This document shows positions 11,001-23,000 of a stretch of 64,000 nucleotides of DNA, piece after piece. The DNA is from Eutreptiella sp. 'Long Island Sound 2002' (Eukaryota > Euglenozoa > Euglenophyceae > Eutreptiales > Eutreptiaceae): assembly GCA_964036045.1 (NCBI GenBank), contig OZ038398.1, positions 28,264,309 through 28,328,308 on the forward strand. The letters are read 5' to 3'. Every line of letters starts with the position of its first letter. Positions within the stretch are counted from its first letter, which is position 1. Made by a program: the position numbers and the translations under genes. Under the pieces are notes generated by a model. It did not search any database. It saw only the letters and a program-made list of their open reading frames with translations, and had not been told where the DNA came from.

Positions 11001-14000
11001 GGTGGATGTGCAGTTAAGTGGGTACTGGTATGGTACGGGGTGGTTGTGGGTCGGATACGGGGTGGATGTGCAGTTAAGTGGGTACTGGTATGGTACGGGG
11101 TGGTTGTGGGTCGGATACGGGGTGGATGTGCAGTTAAGTGGGTACTGGTATGGTACGGGGTGGTTGTGGGTCGGATACGGGGTGGATGTGCAGTTAAGTG
11201 GGTACTGGTATGGTACGGGATGGTTGTGGGTCGGATACGGGGTGGATGTGCAGTTAAGTGGGTACTGGTATGGTACGGGGTGGTTGTGGGTCGGATACGG
11301 GGTGGATGTGCAGTTAAGTGGGTACTGGTATGGTACGGGGTGGTTGTGGGTGGGATACGGGGTGGATGTGCAGTTAAGTGGGTACTGGTATGGTACGGGG
11401 TGGTTGTGGGTCGGATACGGGGTGGATGTGCAGTTGAGTGGGTACTGGTATGGTACGGGGTGGTTGTGGGTCGGATACGGGGTGGATGTGCAGTTAAGTG
11501 GGTACTGGTATGGTACGGGGTGGTTGTGGGTCGGATACGGGGTGGATGTGCAGTTAAGTGGGTACTGGTATGGTACGGGGTGGTTGTGGGTCGGATACGG
11601 GGTGGATGTGCAGTTAAGTGGGTACTGGTATGGTACGGGGTGGTTGTGGGTCGGATACGGGGTGGATGTGCAGTTAAGTGGGTACTGGTATGGTACGGGA
11701 TGGTTGTGGGTCGGATACGGGGTGGATGTGCAGTTGAGTGGGTACTGGTATGGTACGGGGTGGTTGTGGGTCGGATACGGGGTGGATGTGCAGTTAAGTG
11801 GGTACTGGTATGGTACGGGGTGGTTGTGGGTCGGATACGGGGTGGATGTGCAGTTAAGTGGGTACTGGTATGGTACGGGGTGGTTGTGGGTCGGATACGG
11901 GGTGGATGTGCAGTTAAGTGGGTACTGGTATGGTACGGGGTGGTTGTGGGTCGGATACGGGGTGGATGTGCAGTTGAGTGGGTACTGGTATGGTACGGGG
12001 TGGTTGTGGGTCGGATACGGGGTGGATGTGCAGTTAAGTGGGTACTGGTATGGTACGGGGTGGTTGTGGGTCGGATACGGGGTGGATGTGCAGTTAAGTG
12101 GGTACTGGTATGGTACGGGATGGTTGTGGGTCGGATACGGGGTGGATGTGCAGTTAAGTGGGTACTGGTATGGTACGGGGTGGTTGTGGGTCGGATACGG
12201 GGTGGATGTGCAGTTAAGTGGGTACTGGTATGGTACGGGGTGGTTGTGGGTGGGATACGGGGTGGATGTGCAGTTAAGTGGGTACTGGTATGGTACGGGG
12301 TGGTTGTGGGTTGGATACGGGGTGGATGTGCAGTTAAGTGGGTACTGGTATGGTACGGGGTGGTTGTGGGTCGGATACGGGGTGGATGTGCAGTTAAGTG
12401 GGTACTGGTATGGTACGGGGTGGTTGTGGGTCGGATACGGGGTGGATGTGCAGTTAAGTGGGTACTGGTATGGTACGGGGTGGTTGTGGGTCGGATACGG
12501 GGTGGATGTGCAGTTAAGTGGGTACTGGTATGGTACGGGGTGGTTGTGGGTCGGATACGGGGTGGATGTGCAGTTAAGTGGGTACTGGTATGGTACGGGA
12601 TGGTTGTGGGTCGGATACGGGGTGGACGTGCAGTTAAGTGGGTGCTGGTATGGTACGGGATGGTTGTGGGTCGGATACGGGGTGGATGTGCAGTTAAGTG
12701 GGTACTGGTATGGTACGGGGTGGTTGTGGGTTGGATACGGGGTGGATGTGCAGTTAAGTGGGTACTGGTATGGTACGGGGTTGTTGTGGGTCGGATACGG
12801 GGTGGATGTGCAGTTAAGTGGGTACTGGTATGGTACGGGGTTGTTGTGGGTCGGATACGGGGTGGATGTGCAGTTAAGTGGGTACTGGTACGGTACGGGG
12901 TTGTTGTGGGTCGGATACGGGGTGGATGTGCAGTTGAGTGGGTACTGGTATGGTACGGGGTGGTTGTGGGTCGGATACGGGGTGGATGTGCAGTTAAGTG
13001 GGTACTGGTATGGTACGGGGTGGTTGTGGGTCGGATACGGGGTGGATGTGCAGTTAAGTGGGTACTGGTATGGTACGGGGTGGTTGTGGGTCGGATACGG
13101 GGTGGATGTGCAGTTAAGTGGGTACTGGTATGGTACGGGGTGGTTGTGGGTCGGATACGGGGTGGATGTGCAGTTGAGTGGGTACTGGTATGGTACGGGG
13201 TGGTTGTGGGTCGGATACGGGGTGGATGTGCAGTTAAGTGGGTACTGGTATGGTACGGGGTGGTTGTGGGTCGGATACGGGGTGGATGTGCAGTTAAGTG
13301 GGTACTGGTATGGTACGGGATGGTTGTGGGTCGGATACGGGGTGGATGTGCAGTTAAGTGGGTACTGGTATGGTACGGGGTGGTTGTGGGTCGGATACGG
13401 GGTGGATGTGCAGTTAAGTGGGTACTGGTATGGTACGGGGTGGTTGTGGGTGGGATACGGGGTGGATGTGCAGTTAAGTGGGTACTGGTATGGTACGGGG
13501 TGGTTGTGGGTCGGATACGGGGTGGATGTGCAGTTGAGTGGGTACTGGTATGGTACGGGGTGGTTGTGGGTCGGATACGGGGTGGATGTGCAGTTAAGTG
13601 GGTACTGGTATGGTACGGGGTGGTTGTGGGTCGGATACGGGGTGGATGTGCAGTTAAGTGGGTATTGGTATGGTACGGGGTGGTTGTGGGTCGGATACGG
13701 GGTGGATGTGCAGTTAAGTGGGTACTGGTATGGTACGGGGTGGTTGTGGGTCGGATACGGGGTGGATGTGCAGTTAAGTGGGTACTGGTATGGTACGGGA
13801 TGGTTGTGGGTCGGATACGGGGTGGACGTGCAGTTAAGTGGGTGCTGGTATGGTACGGGATGGTTGTGGGTCGGATACGGGGTGGACGTGCATTTAAGTG
13901 GGTACTGGTATGGTACGGGGTGGTTGTGGGTCGGATACGGGGTGGATGTGCAGTTAAGTGGGTGCTGGTATGGTACGGGGTGGTTGTGGGTCGGATACGG

Positions 14001-17000
14001 GGTGGATGTGCAGTTAAGTGGGTACTGGTATGGTACGGGGTGGTTGTGGGTCGGATACGGGGTGGATGTGCAGTTAAGTGGGTACTGGTATGGTACGGGG
14101 TGGTTGTGGGTCGGATACGGGGTGGATGTGCAGTTAAGTGGGTACTGGTATGGTACGGGGTGGTTGTGGGTCGGATACGGGGTGGATGTGCAGTTAAGTG
14201 GGTACTGGTATGGTACGGGGTGGTTGTGGGTCGGATACGGGGTGGATGTGCAGTTAAGTGGGTACTGGTATGGTACGGGGTGGTTGTGGGTCGGATACGG
14301 GGTGGACGTGCAGTTAAGTGGGTACTGGTATGGTACGGGGTGGTTGTGGGTCGGATACGGGGTGGATGTGCAGTTAAGTGGGTACTGGTATGGTACGGGG
14401 TGGTTGTGGGTCGGATACGGGGTGGATGTGCAGTTAAGTGGGTACTGGTATGGTACGGGGTGGTTGTGGGTCGGATACGGGGTGGACGTGCAGTTAAGTG
14501 GGTACTGGTATGGTACGGGGTGGTTGTGGGTCGGATACGGGGTGGACGTGCAGTTAAGTGGGTACTGGTATGGTACGGGGTGGTTGTGGGTCGGATACGG
14601 GGTGGATGTGCAGTTAAGTGGGTACTGGTATGGTACGGGGTGGTTGTGGGTCGGATACGGGGTGGATGTGCAGTTAAGTGGGTACTGGTATGGTACGGGG
14701 TGGTTGTGGGTGGGATACGGGGTGGATGTGCAGTTAAGTGGGTACTGGTATGGTACGGGGTGGTTGTGGGTCGGATACGGGGTGGATGTGCAGTTAAGTG
14801 GGTACTGGTATGGTACGGGGTGGTTGTGGGTCGGATACGGGGTGGATGTGCGGTTAAGTGGGTACTGGTATGGTACGGGGTGGTTGTGGGTCGGATACGG
14901 GGTGGATGTGCAGTTAAGTGGGTACCGGTATGGTACGGGGTGGTTGTGGGTCGGATACGGGGTGGATGTGCAGTTAAGTGGGTACTGGTATGGTACGGGG
15001 TGGTTGTGGGTGGGATACGGGGTGGATGTGCAGTTAAGTGGGTACTGGTATGGTACGGGGTGGTTGTGGGTCGGATACGGGGTGGATGTGCAGTTAAGTG
15101 GGTGCTGGTATGGTACGGGGTGGTTGTGGGTCGGATACGGGGTGGATGTGCAGTTAAGTGGGTACTGGTATGGTACGGGGTGGTTGTGGGTCGGATACGG
15201 GGTGGATGTGCAGTTAAGTGGGTACTGGTATGGTACGGGGTTGTTGTGGGTCGGATACGGGGTGGATGTGCAGTTAAGTGGGTACTGGTATGGTACGGGG
15301 TGGTTGTGGGTCGGATACGGGGTGGATGTGCAGTTAAGTGGGTGCTGGTATGGTACGGGGTGGTTGTGGGTCGGATACGGGGTGGATGTGCAGTTAAGTG
15401 GGTACTGGTATGGTACGGGGTGGTTGTGGGTCGGATACGGGGTGGATGTGCAGCTAAGTGGGTACTGGTATGGTACGGGGTGGTTGTGGGTGGGATACGG
15501 GGTGGATGTGCAGTTAAGTGGGTACTGGTATGGTACGGGGTGGTTGTGGGTCGGATACGGGGTGGATGTGCAGTTAAGTGGGTGCTGGTATGGTACGGGG
15601 TGGTTGTGGGTGGGATACGGGGTGGATGTGCAGTTAAGTGGGTACTGGTATGGTACGGGGTGGTTGTGGGTCGGATACGGGGTGGATGTGCAGTTAAGTG
15701 GGTACTGGTATGGTACGGGGTGGTTGTGGGTCGGATACGGGGTGGATGTGCAGTTAAGTGGGTACTGGTATGGTACGGGGTGGTTGTGGGTCGGATACGG
15801 GGTGGATGTGCAGTTAAGTGGGTACTGGTATGGTACGGGGTGGTTGTGGGTCGGATACGGGGTGGATGTGCAGTTAAGTGGGTACTGGTGTGGTACGGGA
15901 TGGTTGTGGGTCGGATACGGGGTGGACGTGCAGTTAAGTGGGTACTGGTATGGTACGGGGTGGTTCTGGGTCGGATACGGGGTGGATGTGCAGTTAAGTG
16001 GGTACTGGTATGGTACGGGGTTGTTGTGGGTCGGATACGGGGTGGATGTGCAGTTAAGTGGGTACTGGTATGGTACGGGGTGGTTGTGGGTCGGATACGG
16101 GGTGGATGTGCAGTTAAGTGGGTACTGGTATGGTACGGGGTGGTTGTGGGTCGGATACGGGGTGGATGTGCAGTTAAGTGGGTACTGGTATGGTACGGGG
16201 TGGTTGTGGGTCGGATACGGGGTGGATGTGCAGTTAAGTGGGTACTGGTATGGTACGGGGTGGTTGTGGGTCGGATACGGGGTGGATGTGCAGTTAAGTG
16301 GGTACTGGTATGGTACGGGGTGGTTGTGGGTCGGATACGGGGTGGATGTGCAGTTAAGTGGGTACTGGTATGGTACGGGGTGGTTGTGGGTCGGATACGG
16401 GGTGGATGTGCAGTTAAGTGGGTACTGGTATGGTACGGGGTGGTTGTGGGTCGGATACGGGGTGGATGTGCAGTTAAGTGGGTACTGGTATGGTACGGGA
16501 TGGTTGTGGGTCGGATACGGGGTGGACGTGCAGTTAAGTGGGTACTGGTGTGGTACGGGGTGGTTGTGGTCGGATACGGGGTGGATGTGCAGTTAAGTGG
16601 GTACTGGTATGGTACGGGGTGGTTGTGGGTCGGATACGGGGTGGATGTGCAGTTAAGTGGGTACTGGTATGGTACGGGGTGGTTGTGGGTCGGATACGGG
16701 GTGGATGTGCAGTTAAGTGGGTACTGGTATGGTACGGGGTGGTTGTGGGTCGGATACGGGGTGGATGTGCAGTTAAGTGGGTACTGGTATGGTACGGGGT
16801 GGTTGTGGGTCGGATACGGGGTGGATGTGCAGTTAAGTGGGTACTGGTATGGTACGGGGTGGTTGTGGGTCGGATACGGGGTGGATGTGCAGTTAAGTGG
16901 GTACTGGTATGGTACGGGGTGGTTGTGGGTCGGATACGGGGTGGATGTGCAGTTAAGTGGGTACTGGTATGGTACGGGGTGGTTCTGGGTCGGATACGGG

Positions 17001-20000
17001 GTGGATGTGCAGTTAAGTGGGTACTGGTATGGTACGGGGTGGTTGTGGGTCGGATACGGGGTGGATGTGCAGTTAAGTGGGTACTGGTATGGTACGGGGT
17101 GGTTGTGGGTCGGATACGGGGTGGATGTGCAGTTAAGTGGGTACTGGTATGGTACGGGGTGGTTGTGGGTCGGATACGGGGTGGATGTGCAGTTAAGTGG
17201 GTACTGGTATGGTACGGGGTGGTTGTGGGTCGGATACGGGGTGGATGTGCAGTTAAGTGGGTACTGGTATGGTACGGGGTGGTTGTGGGTCGGATACGGG
17301 GTGGATGTGCAGTTAAGTGGGTACTGGTATGGTACGGGGTGGTTGTGGGTCGGATACGGGGTGGATGTGCAGTTAAGTGGGTACTGGTATGGTACGGGGT
17401 GGTTGTGGGTCGGATACGGGGTGGATGTGCAGTTAAGTGGGTACTGGTATGGTACGGGGTGGTTGTGGGTCGGATACGGGGTGGATGTGCAGTTAAGTGG
17501 GTACTGGTATGGTACGGGGTGGTTGTGGGGAGGATATGCGAACACACGCGCCCGTGCACGATCCCCTTGTCTCACAGGCACGTTCTCTAACCAATCATTC
17601 CCCCAAGAGCCCCTCCCTGACGCGTCGTACCTGCAGCAGCAGGCATATCGGTCCATGCCTGCGGACATGGAGAGCTCGCCACTCAGGGCGCTGGAGGACT
17701 TTGAGGAGCCGGGGGCGGGCATGCAAAACTCCAACGTCACAATGCAGCCTTTCGCAGGCCAGCCTCTCGTGGGGCAGACACCCACTGGGGCCGGGGCCAC
17801 CGCCAACCTCTCTACGAGTGTCCCCACACGTGATATGAACGTATCAATGAATTCCTCAGGTTTCGCCCTCCGAGGATCCGCTCTCCCACGGGCCTGGCCC
17901 TTGTGAGCGGCCTTTGTTCCGCAAGCCCCTGGGGTGCCCCATTTCAAGAGGGTTAGCCTGGGCAACCCCAGCGAGAGGCGTGTCTTTCTCTCGGGCTGCC
18001 CCGGTTGATCCTTTTTGAGTCTTGCACCCACGGGCCTTCGAGGCCATGTTGCATGTCGCACCTCGGGGGGCATTGGTTGTCAGCCCTGGCCGATGCTCTT
18101 CAACAGTGCCTTTTCTGTGAGTTGGCCGCCAGCTGACGGCCACTTGGTGTGGAATGCCAAGTGCCGCAGGAAGCCCAGTGACAGCGGTTGTTTGAAATTG
18201 ACTGTTGACCACGGCGGTCGGGAGCTTGCCCAAAATGCTCCCGGTATTTGACCGAAGCAAACGACGGCGAGGGTCCAGTGCACCCCTCCGCTGGGGTCGG
18301 TAACCTTCACCCGTGAAACCTGCAAAGGCTGAGAGGCAGGTAATGAGCACTTTGGGGGTACAGAGCAGTAGTGCAGCATTGGCTCTAGTCCGCCTTCCCC
18401 ATCAGCAGAGGGACTGTAAGTGTCTGCGCGGGAGACTGCGTGGTTTCACATCCCTTATCAAAGCGACATGCGCAGGGAATGAAGGGAACGTCTGGAAGCC
18501 CGGTGTCTCCGAGGCACGACAGTGCCTGCGCAATATCAGTCTAGGGGTTGAAGGAGATGTCGATCCAGACCTCAAACGCGTGCAGGAGACAGGCAGCCAC
18601 GTGGTCTGACGGGCCCTTGGCGTTGCACTGACCTGTTGCTGTGAAAGCAGGGCTTGCCAAAGCGCGTCCTCATACACCCTCCTCAGTCTTGTGACTGGTG
18701 TGTGAAGAAGGGACCGCGCCGCGAGGTACGAGGGATCGAAGCACCCGGTGCCCTGGCGGTCCTTCCCCCTGTGCTGACTGCTGCTGGATCTGCCAAGCTG
18801 AAGGGGCAAAAGTCCCACTCCCTGCAGCGTAATCCCAGCAACGGGGTAGATCCGAGGCGATCCCGCCGCCCTCCTCTCGCCCGGCCGCAGACGGCCCCCC
18901 GGCCGTTGCTCAGACAGCCGCTCTGCCTCTTCATGAGGTCAGGCTTGCCCCCGACTTCTTATGCCCTGTGGCCGGAACTCTGCCCCGTGGGGAACTCGCG
19001 GATGCTCTGCAATTTACCACCCCGCATCCTCAGCCCCTTGTAAAACGCGCGTTATACGCCATTTCAATCGTCTCATTTCATGTCTTTGCAAAGATTTGCA
19101 GCCATGTGTCCGTGCAATTGCGTTGCTCGGTCTCTGTCCCCGTGTCTCAGCGGTCGGCAGCATGTCTTTTGGATCGCTCAAGTACAGAGCTGAGTCCCGG
19201 AGAGCTGAGCTGACGGAGTCAAAGCGCAGACTTGAGGTGTGAATGAGAAGGGGAGGGCGGCACGTTCAGTTGGTGTTTGTGTGGTGTCTGCCCTTTTCGC
19301 TTTGGGCTAGGGCTTGGCTGGAGGTGATGCGCGTTCCACGGACCACATTTGGTGGACGGGCTGCCGACGTTGTCTTAAGGTTGTTGTTCGTCTGTGTGTT
19401 CTCAGTCACAGCGTAGCGTTACGATTTTCTGGCATTGAAGGATCTCCCCGCCCCTTGATACCATGCTGCGTCTTTGGTACGCTGCAGTGCTCTCAACTGT
19501 GTGATTCAGCCCCACTACGCTCAGATTTGACTCCTGCATCACCGGTGGGTGCACCTGCAGACCGCATGTTGGGTGCGGGACTGTATCACCACTGCCTTGC
19601 AGGTGGATGTAAATGAACTGCGGCGGCTGTTGGAGGAAGAGTATAAGTTGACCAATCAACTGCAGAAGGCCAAGAAGAAGGCAGAGGCGGAGGTGTGCGG
19701 CTGTGGCAAATCGGACCGCTGGATCCTGTCGTCAGCCACATGATCTCTCATGCTACTCGCCAGTGGCAGAGTACTCCCGTTGTGGCTCCTGAAAGTACGA
19801 GCAGTAGTAGGAGACCGTGGGCACTGTGACGCCTGAGGAAGCGTGATGTGTGCCTGTCAGACCATTGTGCATGCCCGAGGGACTGGCACGTGTGCCTTCA
19901 ACACTTTTCTCCATGCCGGCAGGAAATCGTGTATCAAGCTGTCATTTCTCCCCCAGGCACTGTCAGGCGTGCTTTTCGGACTGCCATGTGTGCCTTTGTG

Positions 20001-23000
20001 ACTGGCAATATGGCCAATCCTGTGTACCACACCATCTGCCTCCACCGATGCAGGTCAGTGATGTGCGGCGTGTTTTAGCGGAGGAGCTGCAGAAGTTGAA
20101 CCAGCTCCGAGAGCAGAATAGAGCCCTTGAGGCTGAGGTGCGTGCAATGTGCAGTGGGTAGACACCCCATGCACGAGAAGGACATGGGTGTTGTGTGCGT
20201 CGGGGGGGGGGATTCTGTCCACGAACCAGTTTTCAGATACATCTTTCTGAATGTTTCCCATTGTTGCCAAGAGGTGGTGGTGATTCCGATGCAAAGTTGG
20301 CGTGTTCCGAGATTGGCTGTGGGTGCCCACATATTGCGGGGGGTGCTGGGTGATACCAGGCATCCTCCTGTTTTGGAATACCATGCTAGTTGTTTTTGGA
20401 AGTATTTAATTATCAGCAACAGGTGGCCAAAATGTGCAAAAGAAAAACAACACAAACAATGAAATGATTCAAATTCCGCGTATTTGCCTTACTGCTTGCT
20501 GCTCCCTTTTTGTGCTGCATCCCTTTTCCTCTGCAAGACCCATGTTGAAAATTTGCAAATACTTTTCTGTCATTCCCCATCAATCAGCTGTTGTGCGCTT
20601 TGCTGCTGCTGCAGGCAGGCCATTGTATCTGATTTTTGTGGAGACATTGTTATCTGCATTGACAGCATCCATCAAGGGACCTGCCAGGATTAGCAGCATC
20701 CATCCAAGTAGCAACGAGAAGCACCAGCATCCATCCAGGGGGCGCCAACAATGAACAGCATCCGCCCAGGAACACCAAGAATTAACAGCGTCCGTCCAAG
20801 GAGCACCAGGAATACACAACATTCACCTAAGTACCTGCAGGAATTAACAGCACAAAACCAGGCAGCAACAAGAAGTACCAGCATCCATGCAGCGCCAAAA
20901 AAGAAATTCCATTTGGATCCAAATCCCGATGTAAAAATTAGTATTTGCCAGAAAATCACAAACAAAACCGATTTTGTAGCTTTTTGGTGGCTTGGTAAAA
21001 ACTTTGCATAATAAACATTTCAAATTGCCCCCCACAAAATTAGCGTTCCAACCTGTGGCCCAAGAAGGCCCAAAAAGGGGAAACAAAAACACACACACCT
21101 TTTTTTTTTGCCAGGGAGACCAGTGTTTTTCTCCATGATGTCATTGGAGTGTATAATGAAATCAATCCTGCCAGTGTCCCAACCAGCTTTAGTCCCCAGA
21201 CTGTGGTAATGGTAATGTTTTGTGTGGCTGAAATTTGGCCATGGAACCCACCCGGGTCTGGCCGAAAAGGGCCAAATGGGGGCAAAACTAGGTCCCAAAT
21301 TTGGCCAAAAGTATTTGCAGACCATCAGTGATGCCAAAACAAAAAACAGTCCAGCCCATTGAGAGCCGCTTTTGGCCCCTTTTCGCCGACCAAACCCTCC
21401 TCAGTCGTCAACGATGGGTCGAAATGGCCTCGAAATAGCTTGGTAACATCTCTTGGAGAATCCCAAGGGATCCAGGATCAGATTTGAGCAACCGCAATTT
21501 TGCCGTTTTGGACACATTTTGGGACCAGAATGGCCGTGTTTCAATCCTTTTTGGGACTGAAGCGTACCAAAACAGGCACGAAACGCCTCAAGATGGACTG
21601 AACACACTTTTCTCAGCAACATTTCGATCCAATTGTGACCCTTTTTCTTGGACCCTTTTCCCGGCGTGTGCTTGCCTGTGCCAAATGCACACCAGTCCGG
21701 AATCTGGGTTTTCATATGGGCTATTCTGAGGGCTTGAAACAACAGCTGCGGGTTGCACTCTCGGAATTGGCTTTGAGCCACGCACCCTGAGATATGGCCC
21801 AACCTTGGTCTGGGGCTGCCCGTGGCCGACTTCTGCAGATCTCAGCCAGCATTAACATATGCCCGTCCCAAGTGCAGAGTTTGGGCCAAAAGCTGCACAA
21901 TGGCAGCCCAAGAACTGTTTTGTAGGGAGGTTGTGGTTGGACTGGGTGCTCAGAGATTGCTCAATCTTGGAATAGTACTGTGTCTGGCCAAAATGTGCAG
22001 ATTTTGGGTTCTTTTTTGGGTCCCTCCCCTAAACAAAGAATGCTGGTTCAGTAGAGTTGGAAGTACTTTGGCTGTTTCGGGGAATTTTATATCCAAAACT
22101 GGCCCAAATCTGGTTCTGCAGGGTATCTACCCAGCTTGGTGCCCACAGCACAAGCTGCCATTGTTGAGCATCGCACCTTCACTACCATGTGCAGCCCCAC
22201 ATTGAAGCATGGTAGTCAGTGCACCTTGACCCGCCGTGGCGGCGGCGGCGGCGGCGGAAACAGGATCTAGTTCCCTGAACATCAGTGACCTAACAGTCAA
22301 CAATGAAATCGCCCCAGCCTTCCTTTCTCTTCTCCATACGCTTTGCAGAGATGACTACCCTGTGCCAGCGTCGTTGAGACTCCATGGAGTGTCTGCAGTG
22401 GGTGCTGGTACCAAAACCCCAGGGATCGGCCCAGCACCGAAGCACCTCTTCCGTCGCCTCCGTGCATCCTCATATCGTTACTCTCGTTGCACAGGTTCAG
22501 GGGCAGAAAGGCCGGGCCGAGAAGTTCTCAAAAGATTACAAGTACGCTCATCTCAAACTGAAGGAGGAGCGCCGCAAGCGAGCGGTGTGTCATTGTGCCT
22601 GAGGGCCCTGCCAACAAGAACACCATGGAAGTAGGGAAACCTCCTCAGGCTGCATTCCGGGGGTGTAGTGCCCTGAGAGTAGGGCCTGGGCAGTGTAAAT
22701 CCGCAGGATGCCTGTGGGTTACAAGAGTACATTGAGAATACGTGTGTGCAATGAGGGTATGTACTGCGGGTATACTGCGGGTCACGTGGCAGTTTCGTGG
22801 CCCCACAACCAGAAATGGGTGCAAGATGCCGTGAGCATAGGCATCTGATAGGAGTGTGTCGATACTATGGGTGTATCGTTGTTGAAGTGTTTTGGGGGCA
22901 ATTTTGTTGCATGTTCTCTACTTTGAGTTTTCCATTTAACCGTTTGCTGTTTCTGTGGCCCTCAATACAGCGCGTATCGATTTTCCATCCCTATCATTAA

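Larger units (their letters stand above)
20138..22494 (+). other. Intron 9, containing dispersed repeat R1
   Basis: No gene is supported. It holds a set of loose CATCC-rich repeats (20670-20890), repeat R1 with its A segment, and a short (GCG)n run near 22236. Confidence 0.5.

Noticed and set aside
9447-18073. Giant open frames (about 2,800 codons) on both strands
   Set aside because: They arise because the 60-bp minisatellite unit is a multiple of three and lacks stops. Both strands are open, there is no domain, and the array lies in an intron.
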